Shown in pieces: positions 9,556 to 20,538 of a stretch of 64,000 nt of DNA. Origin of the DNA: Methylobacillus gramineus (GTDB taxonomy: Bacteria; Pseudomonadota; Gammaproteobacteria; Burkholderiales; Methylophilaceae); the NCBI RefSeq assembly GCF_020532675.1, contig NZ_JAJAVE010000001.1:124001-188000 (forward strand). The letters run 5' to 3'. The notes below the pieces were generated by a model, which searched no databases, was not told the origin of the DNA, and was given only the letters and a program-made list of their open reading frames with translations. The position numbers and the translations under genes were made by a program. The stretch's first letter is position 1. Each line of letters opens with the position of its first letter.

Positions 9556-10560
9556 ATGATATTAGTTACAGGTGGCACAGGTTATATAGGTTCACATGCG
9601 TGTGTGGAGTTGATTCAGGCTGGGTATGAGGTGCTGGTGCTGGATAATTTCAGCAATAGTCAGGCGCATATTATTGATCGCATCAAGCAGATCACGGGCG
9701 CGGCGCCTTTGCTGGTCGAGGGCGATGTGCGGGATGAAGCCTTGCTTAATGGTTTATTTGCAAAGCATAAATTTCAGGCGGTGATGCATTTCGCTGGGCT
9801 AAAGGCTGTCGGGGAGTCAGTAGCTCAGCCATTACGTTATTACGATAACAATGTGGCAGGTAGCGTGACATTGCTGCGTGTCATGAAGAAGTTCAACGTG
9901 CGGAAGTTTGTCTTCAGCTCATCCGCCACTGTGTATGGCGATCCTGCCAGTGTGCCTATCCGTGAAAATTTCCCTCTGTCTGCCACCAATCCTTATGGTG
10001 CAAGCAAGTTGATGGTGGAAGATGTTTTGCGCGATCTCGCCGCATCAGATCCGGAGTGGCGGATTGCCATTTTGCGATATTTCAATCCCGTTGGTGCCCA
10101 TGAAAGTGGGTTGATCGGTGAAAATCCTAACGGTATCCCTAATAATTTGATGCCTTTCATCACTCAGGTAGCACAAGGGCAACGTGAGTCGTTGTCTATT
10201 TTTGGCAGCGATTACCCTACTGTTGATGGCACGGGTGTGCGTGATTACATTCATGTGGTTGATTTGGTAATAGGGCATTTGCGTGCACTAGAAAAGCTGG
10301 AAAAGGATACTGGTGTATTTACCAGCAATCTTGGCACTGGTCAGGGTTATAGCGTGCTGGAAGTGGTCAAGGCGTTTGAAAAGGCCAGCGGCCGTGCAGT
10401 GCCTTATAAGCTGGTGGACAGGCGTCCTGGAGATGTGGCGGCGAGCTACACTGATCCAGCATATGCAGAACAGTCGCTTAACTGGAAGGCAACCCGTGGG
10501 TTAGAGCAAATGTGCATTGATAGTTGGAGATGGCAAAGTTCTCTTGCTGGAAGTGCCTGA
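9556..10560 (+). CDS. galE: UDP-glucose 4-epimerase
   Basis: 334 residues. Has GGTGYIGSHACVEL, SSSATVYG and YGASKLMVED, the NAD-binding and Ser/Tyr/Lys catalytic motifs of GalE, and RPGDVAASYTDP near the C-terminus. It interconverts UDP-glucose and UDP-galactose, feeding galactose into surface polysaccharide. Divergent from rfbB; an AAGGA ribosome site lies about 12 bases before the ATG. Confidence 0.94.
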   Translation: MILVTGGTGYIGSHACVELIQAGYEVLVLDNFSNSQAHIIDRIKQITGAAPLLVEGDVRDEALLNGLFAKHKFQAVMHFAGLKAVGESVAQPLRYYDNNVAGSVTLLRVMKKFNVRKFVFSSSATVYGDPASVPIRENFPLSATNPYGASKLMVEDVLRDLAASDPEWRIAILRYFNPVGAHESGLIGENPNGIPNNLMPFITQVAQGQRESLSIFGSDYPTVDGTGVRDYIHVVDLVIGHLRALEKLEKDTGVFTSNLGTGQGYSVLEVVKAFEKASGRAVPYKLVDRRPGDVAASYTDPAYAEQSLNWKATRGLEQMCIDSWRWQSSLAGSA

Positions 10561-10742
10561 GGCTTGTGCTGCTTTGGTGCTTGCATGGTGAAAACCTGCT
10601 GATTGCGGTGCATGGAAAGTAATAGGCTTAGTCGGTGTATAATTTTAGTGTGTTGATTTAATTATAAAATAATGTAATTTCATTAGCTGGCCCGAATGTT
10701 GCTCATCTTTCAAGTGTCTTAACCTTGATGGGAGATGTAGCA

Positions 10743-11219
10743 ATGAAAAACCTTGTGATGACGTGGGTAGTGGGTGTGTTAATGCTGGTTGCTACAACAG
10801 CATCTAATGCAGCCACGGGGTTTGATGAGGTCGGCTATCTTTATGCTGACGACAGTTTGCCTAGTGATACTGTCTTTTCTCACAGCCTTGATGCGGGTGT
10901 TTATGAGTTGGCATTACTGGATTACCAATTTCCTGCGGCATTCTTGCCTGGGACATTTGGTATAGAGGTATTTCAGGGCGCCACACTGATTAGCACATTT
11001 TATGGTTCTGGTACGTTTGTCTTGCCGCAATTAACTGCCGGCTCTTACCTTTTTAGCGTATTTGGTGATGCCAATAACGGGGTCGGTGTAGGTTCCTTTG
11101 GATTTACCGTCTCATTGGTCCCTGAAGCCGATACCTGGGCACTATTGATCGTGGGTATAGGCTTGCTGGTGGCTTACACTTCTCGTCGAAAATCGCCTTT
11201 AATTGCTGATAACGTTTAA
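10743..11219 (+). CDS. Small exported protein with degenerate PEP-CTERM anchor
   Basis: 158 residues. N-terminal signal peptide ending near ASNA-A, a short beta-rich middle, and a C-terminal tail made of VPEADTW, a hydrophobic span and a basic end (SRRK). This is the exosortase (EpsH) sorting layout, with VPEA in place of VPEP. Start at 10743 is supported by GGGAG eight bases upstream; in-frame TTG and ATG codons at 10725 and 10728 are unlikely. It is followed after 10 bases by a second protein of the same build. Exact role unknown; such proteins are usually processed and associated with exopolysaccharide. Confidence 0.75.
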   Translation: MKNLVMTWVVGVLMLVATTASNAATGFDEVGYLYADDSLPSDTVFSHSLDAGVYELALLDYQFPAAFLPGTFGIEVFQGATLISTFYGSGTFVLPQLTAGSYLFSVFGDANNGVGVGSFGFTVSLVPEADTWALLIVGIGLLVAYTSRRKSPLIADNV

Positions 11220-11229
11220 GGATCGGATC

Positions 11230-11673
11230 ATGAAAAAATTACTGATAATGGCCAAGATTTTTCTGCTGGCTTTGATGTTCTCTGGTAGTTTGACGGCAAA
11301 TGCTGCAACCGTATTTGAAGTTGATGCTGCTACAACGATTCCTGGGGTATACAAATACAATGTGGCATTGTTGGCGGGAGATTATTCCTTGACGCTGGAA
11401 GATATTGACAGCTCTTTCAGTTGGTTGGGAGTGACGGTCGGCAAGGGTGCCACAAACTATGGTCAGTTAAGTCTGTTGGGACCAATTGATGAAGGTGTAC
11501 TGAATTTTTCAATTGCTACTACCGGCATTTATACGGCCTTGGTATTTGCACAGGGCGGTATCGGGCCGATTAACCTGATTATTTCCAGTGTGCCAGAACC
11601 TGAAGCTGCTGCCATGTTGATGGCAGGCCTGGGTTTGTTGGCATTCAGGGTACGTCGCAAACGCCTTGGCTGA
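11230..11673 (+). CDS. Small exported PEP-CTERM protein
   Basis: 147 residues. Signal peptide (MKKLLIMAKIFLLALMFSGS... cleaved near ANA-A), beta-rich middle, then VPEPEAAAMLMAG, a hydrophobic span and the basic RVRRKR end: a classical PEP-CTERM sorting signal. Its middle resembles the preceding protein in length and layout, so the pair may be diverged tandem copies. Start at 11230 has AAGGAT upstream. Predicted substrate of an exosortase not present in this window. A terminator follows at 11704. Confidence 0.8.
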   Translation: MKKLLIMAKIFLLALMFSGSLTANAATVFEVDAATTIPGVYKYNVALLAGDYSLTLEDIDSSFSWLGVTVGKGATNYGQLSLLGPIDEGVLNFSIATTGIYTALVFAQGGIGPINLIISSVPEPEAAAMLMAGLGLLAFRVRRKRLG

Positions 11674-11703
11674 TGACTGCTAGATAAAGACGTTGTAACA
11701 TCT

Positions 11704-11728
11704 ATGGGAGCTTAGGCTCCCATTTTTA
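11704..11728 (+). terminator. Rho-independent terminator after the PEP-CTERM pair
   Basis: ATGGGAGC (11704-11711), loop TTAG, GCTCCCAT (11716-11723), then a T-run. Perfect eight-pair stem, so the two PEP-CTERM genes probably form their own transcript. Confidence 0.85.
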
Positions 11729-11768
11729 TTGTTAACGACTATTCATCTATAAAAATACGAAAGCGCGT

Positions 11769-12806
11769 GTGCGATATCTACTGATTTTAGCTCTCATGTG
11801 GGTGAGTCTTGATGGGCAGGCTGGTGAGGCTATTTCTCTGCGAGTACCCACAAAAGGTGGGTATGCGTTGCAACCTGAAAATATTGCGGTCATCGTCAAT
11901 ACTGACAATCAGGATAGCGTTAAGGCCGGGGAGTACTATGTGCAGGCGCGTCATATACCAGTTGCCAATCTCATCCGGGTCAGCATTCCCTCAAGTCCCA
12001 AAAAGCTATCAGCCCAGTATTTCACCCAGTTCAAGCAAGAGGTAGATGCTCAGCTTGAAGCCAAGCATCAGGTAATTGTCATGATGTGGACGGCCCCATA
12101 CGCAGTAGAGTGCAATTCAATTACTACAGCCATGACCATGGGGTTTGACCCTGAGCAGTGTGCCAACACTTGCGCGCCTGCCAAACACCCTAACCGCTAT
12201 TTCAACTCAAGCTCACTCCAACCTTATGGTGATTTTGGATACCGCTTGTCCATGTTGTTGCCTGTGCAGTCTTTTGATCAGGCTAAAGCCTTGATAGATA
12301 GAGGGATTGCTAGTGATTACAGTGCGCCAGCAGCCACGGCCTACTTTTTGAATACTTCAGACAAGAACCGTAGCAGTCGTGCTATGTTCTTTCCGCCGTC
12401 TGGCAGGGTTGCCCAGCGGTTCCTGGAGATCAAGAATCTTAAAGCCGACACTATCCGTGATGCACAGGACGTGATGATCTATCACACCGGGTTAGTCACG
12501 GTGCCTGATCTTGATACCCTTAAGTTTTACCCTGGTGCATTGGCTGATCATTTAACGTCAACGGGAGGAGATTTGCTCGGAACGGGACAAATGAGCAGTC
12601 TACGCTGGCTGGATGCTGGCGCGACCGCAAGCTATGGCACAGTATCCGAGCCTTGCAACTACTGGCAGAAATTCCCTAACTCAGCCGTGTTGCTCAAGCA
12701 TTACCTGATGGGAGCTAGCGCTATAGAGGCATACTGGAAAAGCGTAGCCTGGCCGGTGCAGGGTGTCTTTATTGGTGAGCCATTGGCATCACCCTATAAA
12801 CGCTGA
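11769..12806 (+). CDS. TIGR03790-family exported protein
   Basis: 345 residues with a signal peptide (roughly residues 1-18). Contains NTDNQDSVKAGEYYVQARHIP near residue 40, typical of the TIGR03790 family found mostly in genomes with PEP-CTERM/exosortase systems; molecular function unknown. Several cysteines suggest disulfides in the periplasm. I use the GTG at 11769 (MRYLLILALMW); the first ATG, nine codons in, would remove half of the signal peptide. Located directly after two PEP-CTERM genes, which fits the known co-occurrence. Confidence 0.72.
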   Translation: MRYLLILALMWVSLDGQAGEAISLRVPTKGGYALQPENIAVIVNTDNQDSVKAGEYYVQARHIPVANLIRVSIPSSPKKLSAQYFTQFKQEVDAQLEAKHQVIVMMWTAPYAVECNSITTAMTMGFDPEQCANTCAPAKHPNRYFNSSSLQPYGDFGYRLSMLLPVQSFDQAKALIDRGIASDYSAPAATAYFLNTSDKNRSSRAMFFPPSGRVAQRFLEIKNLKADTIRDAQDVMIYHTGLVTVPDLDTLKFYPGALADHLTSTGGDLLGTGQMSSLRWLDAGATASYGTVSEPCNYWQKFPNSAVLLKHYLMGASAIEAYWKSVAWPVQGVFIGEPLASPYKR

Positions 12807-12890
12807 GCTGAGTTTGTTGTGGTGAAACTTGGCTCTATGCGATAATCACCCGATTAATTAGTTCGTGCATTGCGCGAATATCGTCTTGAT

Positions 12891-12911
12891 AAAAGCCGTC
12901 ATGCGGCTTTT
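12891..12911 (+). terminator. Hairpin ahead of thrS (terminator or leader)
   Basis: AAAAGCCG, loop TCATG, CGGCTTTT: a perfect eight-pair stem with T-rich 3' arm, 24 bases before the thrS start codon. It could end transcription from the TIGR03790 gene or act in a thrS leader; sequence alone does not separate these. Confidence 0.55.
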
Positions 12912-12934
12912 GCTGTTTTATTGGATAGGGATAT

Positions 12935-14842
12935 ATGCCAGTCATTCGTTTGCCAGATGGTTCCGAACGCAAGTTTGAGGGGCCGGTTACCGTTGCAGAG
13001 GTCGCCATGAATATAGGTGCAGGCCTTGCGCGTGCTGCTTTGGGTGGCAAGGTAAATGGTAAAGCTGTCGATACCTCTTATCAAATCAGTGACGATGCTG
13101 AGCTCGCCATTATTACGGATCGGGATGCTGATGGCCTTGAGATTATCCGTCACTCCACAGCCCATTTGCTGGCGCAAGCAGTAAAGCAGTTATTCCCAGA
13201 GGCGCAGGTGACCATAGGCCCAGTCATAGAAAATGGGTTTTTCTATGATTTTTCCTATAAGCGCCCATTTACACCTGAAGATCTGGAAAAGATCGAAGCA
13301 CGTATGCAAGAGTTGGCTAAGCGTGATATCCCTATCGTCCGCACGGTGATGCTGCGCGACAAGGCGGTTGAATACTTCAAGTCGATTGGCGAGTCCTATA
13401 AAGCTGAAATTATTGCCTCCATCCCCGTGGATCAGGAAATCTCGCTTTATACCCAGGATGACTTTACCGATCTTTGCCGTGGTACGCATGTGCCATCCAC
13501 TGGCAAACTCAAGGCATTCAAGCTCATGAAGGTTGCAGGTGCTTACTGGCGTGGCGACTCCAACAATGAAATGTTGCAGCGTATCTATGGTACTGCCTGG
13601 GCCAAGAAAGATGACTTGGATGCCTATCTGCATATGCTGGAAGAGGCTGAGAAGCGGGATCATCGCAAACTGGGCCGGCAATTAGACTTTTTCCACATGC
13701 AGGATGAAGCACCTGGCATGGTGTTCTGGCACCCACGTGGCTGGAGTATTTGGCAGGAAATTGAGCAGTACATGCGGCAGATGTTCCGTGAATATGGTTA
13801 CCAGGAAGTGCGCACCCCGACCATCATGGATAGAACATTATGGGAAAAGTCCGGCCACTGGCAGAACTATCATGACAATATGTTCACGACCGCCTCCGAG
13901 AATCGCGACTACGCAGTCAAACCCATGAATTGCCCTGGTCATGTGCAGATATACAACAACAGTCTGCATAGCTATCGTGATTTGCCGCTGCGTCTGGCAG
14001 AGTTTGGCTCCTGTCATCGTAATGAGCCATCTGGGGCACTCCATGGTTTGATGCGGGTGCGTGGCTTTACCCAGGATGATGCGCATATTTTCTGTACCGA
14101 GGATCAGGTCAGGGACGAAGTCGCTGATTTCATCGTGATGCTTTACAAGGCTTATCAGGATTTCGGTTTTACTGATGTGCTGGTCAAGCTTTCTACCCGT
14201 CCTGAAAAGCGTGTTGGTTCTGATGAGGCATGGGATAAGGCCGAGGAGTCTCTCGCAGCCGCTTTGCGTCAGAATAACCTTGAATATGAAATCCAGCCGG
14301 GCGAGGGAGCTTTCTATGGTCCCAAGATTGAATTTACATTAAAGGACAGCCTTGGTCGTCTTTGGCAGTGTGGCACGATACAGCTAGATCCCAATTTACC
14401 AGAGCGCCTGGGCGCAGAATATGTAGATGAAGATAACACTCGCAAACACCCTGTGATGCTGCATCGTGCAATTGTCGGCTCCATGGAGCGCTTCATCGGT
14501 ATTTTGATCGAAAACTTTGCCGGAGCGATGCCAGCATGGCTTGCGCCTGTGCAAGCCATGGTGCTGAATATCAGTGATGGACAAGCGGCTTATGTCAATC
14601 AAGTTGTGGAAGAATTAAGGAAAAATGGCCTTAGAGTCGATTCGGACTTGAGGAATGAGAAAATAACCTATAAAATCCGCGAACATAGCTTGCAGAAGCT
14701 GCCTTACCTTTTAGTGGCGGGGGAGCGTGAAATGCAGGCAGGTCAAGTGGCCGTGCGTACCCGCAAGGGCGAAGATCTGGGCTCTATGTCTATCAGCGCT
14801 TTTATTGAGCGTCTGAAAAGCGATGTAGCCAACAAGGTCTGA
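12935..14842 (+). CDS. thrS: Threonyl-tRNA synthetase
   Basis: 635 residues, standard class II enzyme. Domains in order: N-terminal TGS domain (residues 1-60), editing domain with [11 protein letters not shown] (about residues 71-81), catalytic core with [22 protein letters not shown] and [11 protein letters not shown], and a C-terminal anticodon-binding domain. Starts the conserved thrS-infC-rpmI-rplT-pheS-pheT-ihfA order seen widely in proteobacteria. Confidence 0.97.
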   Translation: MPVIRLPDGSERKFEGPVTVAEVAMNIGAGLARAALGGKVNGKAVDTSYQISDDAELAIITDRDADGLEIIRHSTAHLLAQAVKQLFPEAQVTIGPVIENGFFYDFSYKRPFTPEDLEKIEARMQELAKRDIPIVRTVMLRDKAVEYFKSIGESYKAEIIASIPVDQEISLYTQDDFTDLCRGTHVPSTGKLKAFKLMKVAGAYWRGDSNNEMLQRIYGTAWAKKDDLDAYLHMLEEAEKRDHRKLGRQLDFFHMQDEAPGMVFWHPRGWSIWQEIEQYMRQMFREYGYQEVRTPTIMDRTLWEKSGHWQNYHDNMFTTASENRDYAVKPMNCPGHVQIYNNSLHSYRDLPLRLAEFGSCHRNEPSGALHGLMRVRGFTQDDAHIFCTEDQVRDEVADFIVMLYKAYQDFGFTDVLVKLSTRPEKRVGSDEAWDKAEESLAAALRQNNLEYEIQPGEGAFYGPKIEFTLKDSLGRLWQCGTIQLDPNLPERLGAEYVDEDNTRKHPVMLHRAIVGSMERFIGILIENFAGAMPAWLAPVQAMVLNISDGQAAYVNQVVEELRKNGLRVDSDLRNEKITYKIREHSLQKLPYLLVAGEREMQAGQVAVRTRKGEDLGSMSISAFIERLKSDVANKV

Positions 14843-14905
14843 ATGCCTAGTGTGTAGCGCGGTCTATTATTTTGACCATTTAAATTAATAACGGGAGATT
14901 TTGCG

Positions 14906-15433
14906 ATAGCTCAAGATAAGGAAGTACGAATCAACGGTGACATTACTGCACAGCAGATTCGTTTGGTTGGGGTGGATGGCGAGCCATTAGGCATTGTCAG
15001 TCTGAATGAAGCATTTGCCAAGGCAGAGGAAGCTGATATCGACTTGGTCGAAATCGCCCCTCAGGCAGTCCCGCCGGTATGTCGGTTGATGGACTACGGC
15101 AAGTTCAAATATGCTGAAAGCAAGCGCCAACACGAAGCCCGCCTCAAACAAAAGCAGGTGCAGGTCAAGGAAGTGAAATTCCGTCCTGGTACTGATGATG
15201 GCGATTACCAAGTCAAGTTGCGCAATTTGATCCGATTCTTGAATGAAGGCGATAAGGCCAAAGTGACCTTGCGCTTCCGTGGGCGTGAAATCACGCATCA
15301 AGAGCTGGGTTTGGCTTTGTTGAAGCGTGTGGAAGCCGATCTTGCAGAACATGCAGTGGTGGAGCAGTTTCCCAAGATGGAAGGCCGTCAGATGGTGATG
15401 GTGTTATCACCACAAAAGAAAGCAAAGCCTTAA
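14906..15433 (+). CDS. infC: Translation initiation factor IF-3, AUA start codon
   Basis: 175 residues. There is no in-frame ATG, GTG or TTG between the upstream in-frame stop (14873) and a TTG deep inside the conserved N-terminal domain (14963). The family N-terminus (...[15 protein letters not shown]) continues upstream to an ATA codon at 14906, which is preceded by GGGAG with eight bases of spacing. Rare start codons (AUU in E. coli) are the known basis of IF-3 self-control, because IF-3 rejects such starts. Both the N domain and the C domain ([26 protein letters not shown]) are complete. Calling it from the TTG would lose about 19 residues. Confidence 0.93.
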   Translation: MAQDKEVRINGDITAQQIRLVGVDGEPLGIVSLNEAFAKAEEADIDLVEIAPQAVPPVCRLMDYGKFKYAESKRQHEARLKQKQVQVKEVKFRPGTDDGDYQVKLRNLIRFLNEGDKAKVTLRFRGREITHQELGLALLKRVEADLAEHAVVEQFPKMEGRQMVMVLSPQKKAKP

Positions 15434-15537
15434 AATCCACGGATTTTGTGGTTTGTGAGTAGTAGCAGTAAAGAGGTAGCGACGTGGCCTAAAGGCATGC
15501 CCGATCGCTCTTTTCAATGTTCCTTTAGGAGAAAAAA

Positions 15538-15735
15538 ATGCCAAAGATGAAGACCAAGAGCAGCGCCAAAAAGCGCTTCAAATTCTTGGGTAATGGCAAG
15601 GTGAAGCGTACTCACTCTCACCTGCGTCATATCCTGACCAAGAAGACCACCAAGCAGAAGCGTAACCTGCGCGGTACAGCGATTATTTCCCCAACTGACA
15701 TCAAGCGCGTACGCGCCATGATGCCAACTCAATAA
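15538..15735 (+). CDS. rpmI: Ribosomal protein bL35
   Basis: 65 residues, very basic, with [15 protein letters not shown] at the N-terminus and [10 protein letters not shown] in the middle, typical of bL35. AGGAG precedes the ATG. Eleven bases separate it from rplT. The 104-base gap after infC may hold the target for L20 autoregulation known in this operon family, but I see no definite pseudoknot. Confidence 0.96.
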   Translation: MPKMKTKSSAKKRFKFLGNGKVKRTHSHLRHILTKKTTKQKRNLRGTAIISPTDIKRVRAMMPTQ

Positions 15736-15746
15736 GGAGATAAGAG

Positions 15747-16109
15747 ATGCCTAGAGTAAAACGTGGTGTTATCGCTCGTGCCCGTCATAAAAAGGTTCTG
15801 AACGCTGCCAAGGGTTATCGTGGTCGTCGTAAGAATGTATACCGCGTTGCCAAGCAGGCGGTAATGAAGGCTGGTCAATATGCTTATCGTGACCGTCGTC
15901 AAAGGAAGCGTCAATTCCGTGCTCTGTGGATTGCGCGTATCAATGCTGGTGCACGTGAGTATGGTTTGACTTACAGCCGTTTCATCAACGGTCTGAAGAA
16001 GTCTGCGGTTGAAGTTGACCGTAAGGTGTTGGCTGATCTGGCTGTATTCGACAAACAGGCTTTTGCCAAGTTTGCCGAACTGGCTAAATCAGGTCTCGCC
16101 GCTGCCTAA
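15747..16109 (+). CDS. rplT: Ribosomal protein bL20
   Basis: 120 residues, basic, starting [18 protein letters not shown] with [11 protein letters not shown] following; full length for bL20, an early assembly protein of the large subunit and translational repressor of its own operon in known cases. AAGGAG lies just before the start. A strong terminator follows the stop codon. Confidence 0.97.
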   Translation: MPRVKRGVIARARHKKVLNAAKGYRGRRKNVYRVAKQAVMKAGQYAYRDRRQRKRQFRALWIARINAGAREYGLTYSRFINGLKKSAVEVDRKVLADLAVFDKQAFAKFAELAKSGLAAA

Positions 16110-16122
16110 GCAACAGCAATAG

Positions 16123-16152
16123 AAAAAGGAGGCCTTGTGCCTCCTTTTTTTT
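16123..16152 (+). terminator. Rho-independent terminator after rplT
   Basis: GGAGGC (16128-16133) pairs with GCCTCC (16139-16144), extended by the A-run at 16123-16127 against the following T-run. It separates the thrS-rplT part from pheST, which should therefore have its own promoter in 16153-16275 or rely on read-through. Confidence 0.9.
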
Positions 16153-16233
16153 CCGGGTTTTTCCACAAAATGCCGGTGATGAGCCCCAGTTTTTCTATAG
16201 GTTTGATCTATAAGAATTTATTGGGTAATGTGA

Positions 16234-17259
<1,026 letters not shown>

Positions 17260-17284
17260 CCCTTATTCTGGATAGACCAACAAT

Positions 17285-19639
17285 ATGCAATTTTCTGAAC
17301 AATGGCTACGCCAATATGTTAATCCAGCCTTAGATAGCGAAGGCCTCGGGCATGCCCTGACCATGGCTGGACTCGAAGTCGAAGCGCTAGAGCCTGTGGC
17401 TGCGGATTTCACCAAAGTGGTCGTGGCTGAGATCATCAGTGCGGAGAAGCATCCAGATGCTGATCGCCTGCAAATCTGCAAGGTGAATGTCGGGACAGAT
17501 GAGCTGCTGCAGATTGTCTGTGGAGCACCCAATGCGCGTGCTGGCCTCAAGGCGCCCTGTGCGCTGGTGGGAGCAGAGCTGCCTGGCTTCAAGATCAAGC
17601 AGGCCAAAGTACGCGGTGTGGAGTCCTTTGGCATGATGTGTTCTGCCAAGGAACTGGGCTTGGCTGAGGAAAGCAGCGGTTTGCTGGAGCTGGCTGCAGA
17701 TACTATAGTGGGTCAGGACATCCGGACTGTATTCGAGCTAGACGACAAACTGTTTACGCTCAAGCTGACGCCCAATCGTACTGATTGCCTCAGCATTGTT
17801 GGTATTGCACGCGATGTGACGGCACTGACCGGTGCCACTCTCTTATTACCCACCATATTGCCAGTAGCTGCCAAGATCAATGCACAGCACGCTGTGACGG
17901 TTTCCGAGCCCGATGCTTGCCCGCGTTATACAGGCCGCCTTATTACAGGAGTGAATGCTGCTGTCACCACGCCAGACTGGATCGTACGTAGATTGGAACG
18001 CAGTGGTGTTCGCAGCATCAGCGCGATAGTTGATATCACCAATTATGTGCTGCTGGAGCAGGGACAGCCGTTACATGCCTTTGATGCAGATAAGCTGCAA
18101 GGCAATATAGAAGTGCGTTATGCGCGTGCAGGTGAGCAACTCGTGTTGCTTAACCAGCAAACTATCGAGTTACAGCCTGACATGTTAGTGATCGCTGATA
18201 GTACGGGAGCGCTCGCGCTTGCTGGCATTATGGGTGGAGATAGCAGTGCAGTTGGGGATGATACGTCCAACATCTTCCTTGAAAGTGCATTTTTCACCCC
18301 TGCCGTCATTGTAGGCAAGGCGCGCCGACTTAACTTCTCTACCGATTCCTCTTATCGTTTCGAACGTGGCGTGGATTTTGGTAATACCTTGGCAGCGCTG
18401 GAGCGTGCTACCAACCTGGTGTTGGAGATTTGTGGGGGAGAAGCCGGCCCGGTGACTGAAGTGCTTGGTAGCTTGCCTGCCAGGCCCCCTGTCAGCTTGC
18501 GTATGGCACGCTTGATCTCGGTATTAGGAATTCCACTGAATATCCAGGATGTCCTAAACATCCTTCAGAAGTTGAATTTCACTTATACCCACAGTGGCGA
18601 TGTATTTGAAGTGACGCCGCCTAGCTATCGCTTTGATATTGAAATCGAGGAAGACCTGATTGAAGAGGTGGCTCGCCTCTATGGCTACGACAATATCCCG
18701 GCTACTGCGCCGCAAGATCAATTGCGTATGCTGCCATCGGCTGAAGCCAGTTTAAACCGCAACTGGCTGCGCGATACATTAGCGGCAAGTGGATATCAGG
18801 AAATTGTCAGTTACAGCTTTGTCGATGAAAGCTGGGAACGTGAGCTGTTGGGTAATCCCAATCCGATCCAGTTAAAGAACCCAATTGCGAGTAACCTGAG
18901 TGTGATGCGCAGCGGCTTGTGGGGCGGATTGCTGGAAACCTTGATGTATAACCTTAACCGTAAGCAGGAGCGAGTGCGTCTGTTTGAAATCGGTGCCACT
19001 TACTCCTCTGTTACGGATGGATATGCTGAAATTACACGTATTTCCGGGCTTGCCTACGGTGATGCGGCTCCTGAGCAATGGGCACAAGAAGCGCGGGAAG
19101 TAGACTTTTTTGATGTTAAGGCTGAGATCGAACGTCTAGCGGGTGGGCGAGTGCAGTATGTGACAGCGCAACATTCAGCCTTGCATCCAGGCCAAACAGC
19201 GCAGGTGATATTGCATGGTAAACCCATCGGCTGGATAGGCAAGCTGCATCCAAAATGGCAGCAGCAATATCAGCTGCCACGTAGCGTCATTTTGTTTGAG
19301 CTGGATGTTGAGCCATTATTGCAGCGCAAAGTGGCGGAATATACGCATGTGCCAAAATTCCCACCTGTACGACGTGATATTGCCGTGCTGGTGGATGAAA
19401 ATACCAATATTCAAGCATTAACAGATAGCATGTGGGCTGCTAAAAATCCACTGATAAATGAGATTGCATTGTTCGATGTTTACCGTGGAAAAGGCATTGC
19501 CGAAGGCAAGAAAAGCCTTGCATTTCTTGTGCTTATACAAGATACTCAAAAAACTCTGACCGATGTAGAAGCCGATGCAGTGATGGCATCGATACTGGAT
19601 TTATTAGTCCAGCAACATGGTGCCACGTTAAGAAATTAG
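17285..19639 (+). CDS. pheT: Phenylalanyl-tRNA synthetase beta subunit
   Basis: 784 residues, full length. Recognisable parts: the tRNA-binding OB domain ([17 protein letters not shown] near residue 56), B3/B4 editing domain, B5 domain, catalytic-like core ([18 protein letters not shown]) and the C-terminal FDX anticodon-binding domain ([12 protein letters not shown], then FDVYRGKGI). Works with PheS. Confidence 0.97.
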   Translation: MQFSEQWLRQYVNPALDSEGLGHALTMAGLEVEALEPVAADFTKVVVAEIISAEKHPDADRLQICKVNVGTDELLQIVCGAPNARAGLKAPCALVGAELPGFKIKQAKVRGVESFGMMCSAKELGLAEESSGLLELAADTIVGQDIRTVFELDDKLFTLKLTPNRTDCLSIVGIARDVTALTGATLLLPTILPVAAKINAQHAVTVSEPDACPRYTGRLITGVNAAVTTPDWIVRRLERSGVRSISAIVDITNYVLLEQGQPLHAFDADKLQGNIEVRYARAGEQLVLLNQQTIELQPDMLVIADSTGALALAGIMGGDSSAVGDDTSNIFLESAFFTPAVIVGKARRLNFSTDSSYRFERGVDFGNTLAALERATNLVLEICGGEAGPVTEVLGSLPARPPVSLRMARLISVLGIPLNIQDVLNILQKLNFTYTHSGDVFEVTPPSYRFDIEIEEDLIEEVARLYGYDNIPATAPQDQLRMLPSAEASLNRNWLRDTLAASGYQEIVSYSFVDESWERELLGNPNPIQLKNPIASNLSVMRSGLWGGLLETLMYNLNRKQERVRLFEIGATYSSVTDGYAEITRISGLAYGDAAPEQWAQEAREVDFFDVKAEIERLAGGRVQYVTAQHSALHPGQTAQVILHGKPIGWIGKLHPKWQQQYQLPRSVILFELDVEPLLQRKVAEYTHVPKFPPVRRDIAVLVDENTNIQALTDSMWAAKNPLINEIALFDVYRGKGIAEGKKSLAFLVLIQDTQKTLTDVEADAVMASILDLLVQQHGATLRN

Positions 19640-19664
19640 AAAAAGTAGTAGGGAAAGGTTTTGC

Positions 19665-19967
19665 ATGACATTAACAAAAGCTGATTTGGCTGATTTGCTG
19701 TTTGAGCAAGTAGGGTTGAATAAACGTGAAGCCAAAGATATGGTTGAAGCATTCTTTGAAGAAATCCGCACTGCACTCGAAGCGGGAGATAGCGTCAAGC
19801 TTTCAGGATTTGGTAATTTTGAATTGCGTCAAAAATCAGAGCGTCCTGGCCGTAATCCTAAAACTGGTGAAGAAATCCCGATCACCGCACGTCGTGTAGT
19901 GACATTCCATGCCAGCCAGAAGCTCAAGAGCAAGGTAGAGGAGGCATATGCCGGAGCAAGCGCCTAA
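19665..19967 (+). CDS. ihfA: Integration host factor alpha subunit
   Basis: 100 residues, HU/IHF family. N-terminal [20 protein letters not shown]-binding arm with [20 protein letters not shown]. It bends DNA as a heterodimer with IhfB (not in the window). Follows pheT by 25 bases as in many proteobacteria and overlaps the next gene by 20 bases. Confidence 0.97.
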   Translation: MTLTKADLADLLFEQVGLNKREAKDMVEAFFEEIRTALEAGDSVKLSGFGNFELRQKSERPGRNPKTGEEIPITARRVVTFHASQKLKSKVEEAYAGASA

Positions 19968-20373
19968 GGTCCAGCTTCCTCCAATTCCGGCGAAGCGCTA
20001 TTTCACCATTGGTGAAGTGAGCGAGCTGTGCGGGGTTAAGCCGCATGTGCTGCGGTATTGGGAGCAGGAGTTTACCCAGCTTAAACCGGTCAAACGTCGA
20101 GGCAACCGCCGATACTATCAGCACCATGAAGTGCTGCTGATCCGACGTATTCGTGAGTTACTGTACGAGCAAGGGTTTACCATTAGCGGCGCACGCAATC
20201 GCCTGGATGACCATGCCGCGGTCGGATTGGCGAGTCATCATCCGGCTGAAGATTCGCCTGTGGCTCAGGCTTCAGCGCATGCGTTGGCTAATCCAGCCAC
20301 AACACCGCATTATGACTTTGTCTCTTTACGTGCTGAATTACGTGAAGTGCTCGATTTACTTAGCGCGCATTGA
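19948..20373 (+). CDS. MerR-family transcriptional regulator
   Basis: 141 residues. N-terminal winged-helix domain: [20 protein letters not shown] then WEQEF and [13 protein letters not shown], the MerR signature, followed by a short helical C-terminus without an obvious metal or drug pocket. The start lies inside the end of ihfA with GAGGAGG just upstream. A MerR gene in this place after ihfA is common in betaproteobacteria; its effector and targets are not evident. Confidence 0.88.
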   Translation: MPEQAPKVQLPPIPAKRYFTIGEVSELCGVKPHVLRYWEQEFTQLKPVKRRGNRRYYQHHEVLLIRRIRELLYEQGFTISGARNRLDDHAAVGLASHHPAEDSPVAQASAHALANPATTPHYDFVSLRAELREVLDLLSAH

Positions 20374-20393
20374 ATTAAAACCTCATTTTCATC

Positions 20394-20422
20394 TGTCCGA
20401 AATCGGGCTTTTTCGATATAAT
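20394..20422 (+). promoter_or_regulatory. Possible promoter of tRNA-Pro
   Basis: TATAAT at 20417-20422 lies about 40 bases before the tRNA. The -35 at the expected spacing (TGTCCG, 20394-20399) is a weak match to TTGACA. The -10 is convincing; the -35 is not. Confidence 0.45.
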
Positions 20423-20461
20423 CGCTTTCTTGCTTGTTCGGCCTGCCGAACAGCATCGGTT

Positions 20462-20538
20462 CGGGGCGTAGCGCAGCCTGGTAGCGTACTTGCATGGGGT
20501 GCAAGGGGTCGTGTGTTCGAATCACACCGTCCCGACCA
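20462..20538 (+). tRNA. tRNA-Pro (anticodon GGG)
   Basis: 77 bases including an encoded CCA. Acceptor CGGGGCG pairs with CGTCCCG (one G-U). Anticodon stem CTTGC/GCAAG encloses loop ATGGGGT, giving anticodon GGG. T arm is GTGTG-TTCGAAT-CACAC. It reads CCC (and CCU by wobble) codons. Confidence 0.96.

Noticed and set aside
20462-20538. tRNA-Pro as an attachment site for an integrated APE island
   Set aside because: No copy of the tRNA 3' end, no integrase and no direct repeat was found at the far side of the cluster.
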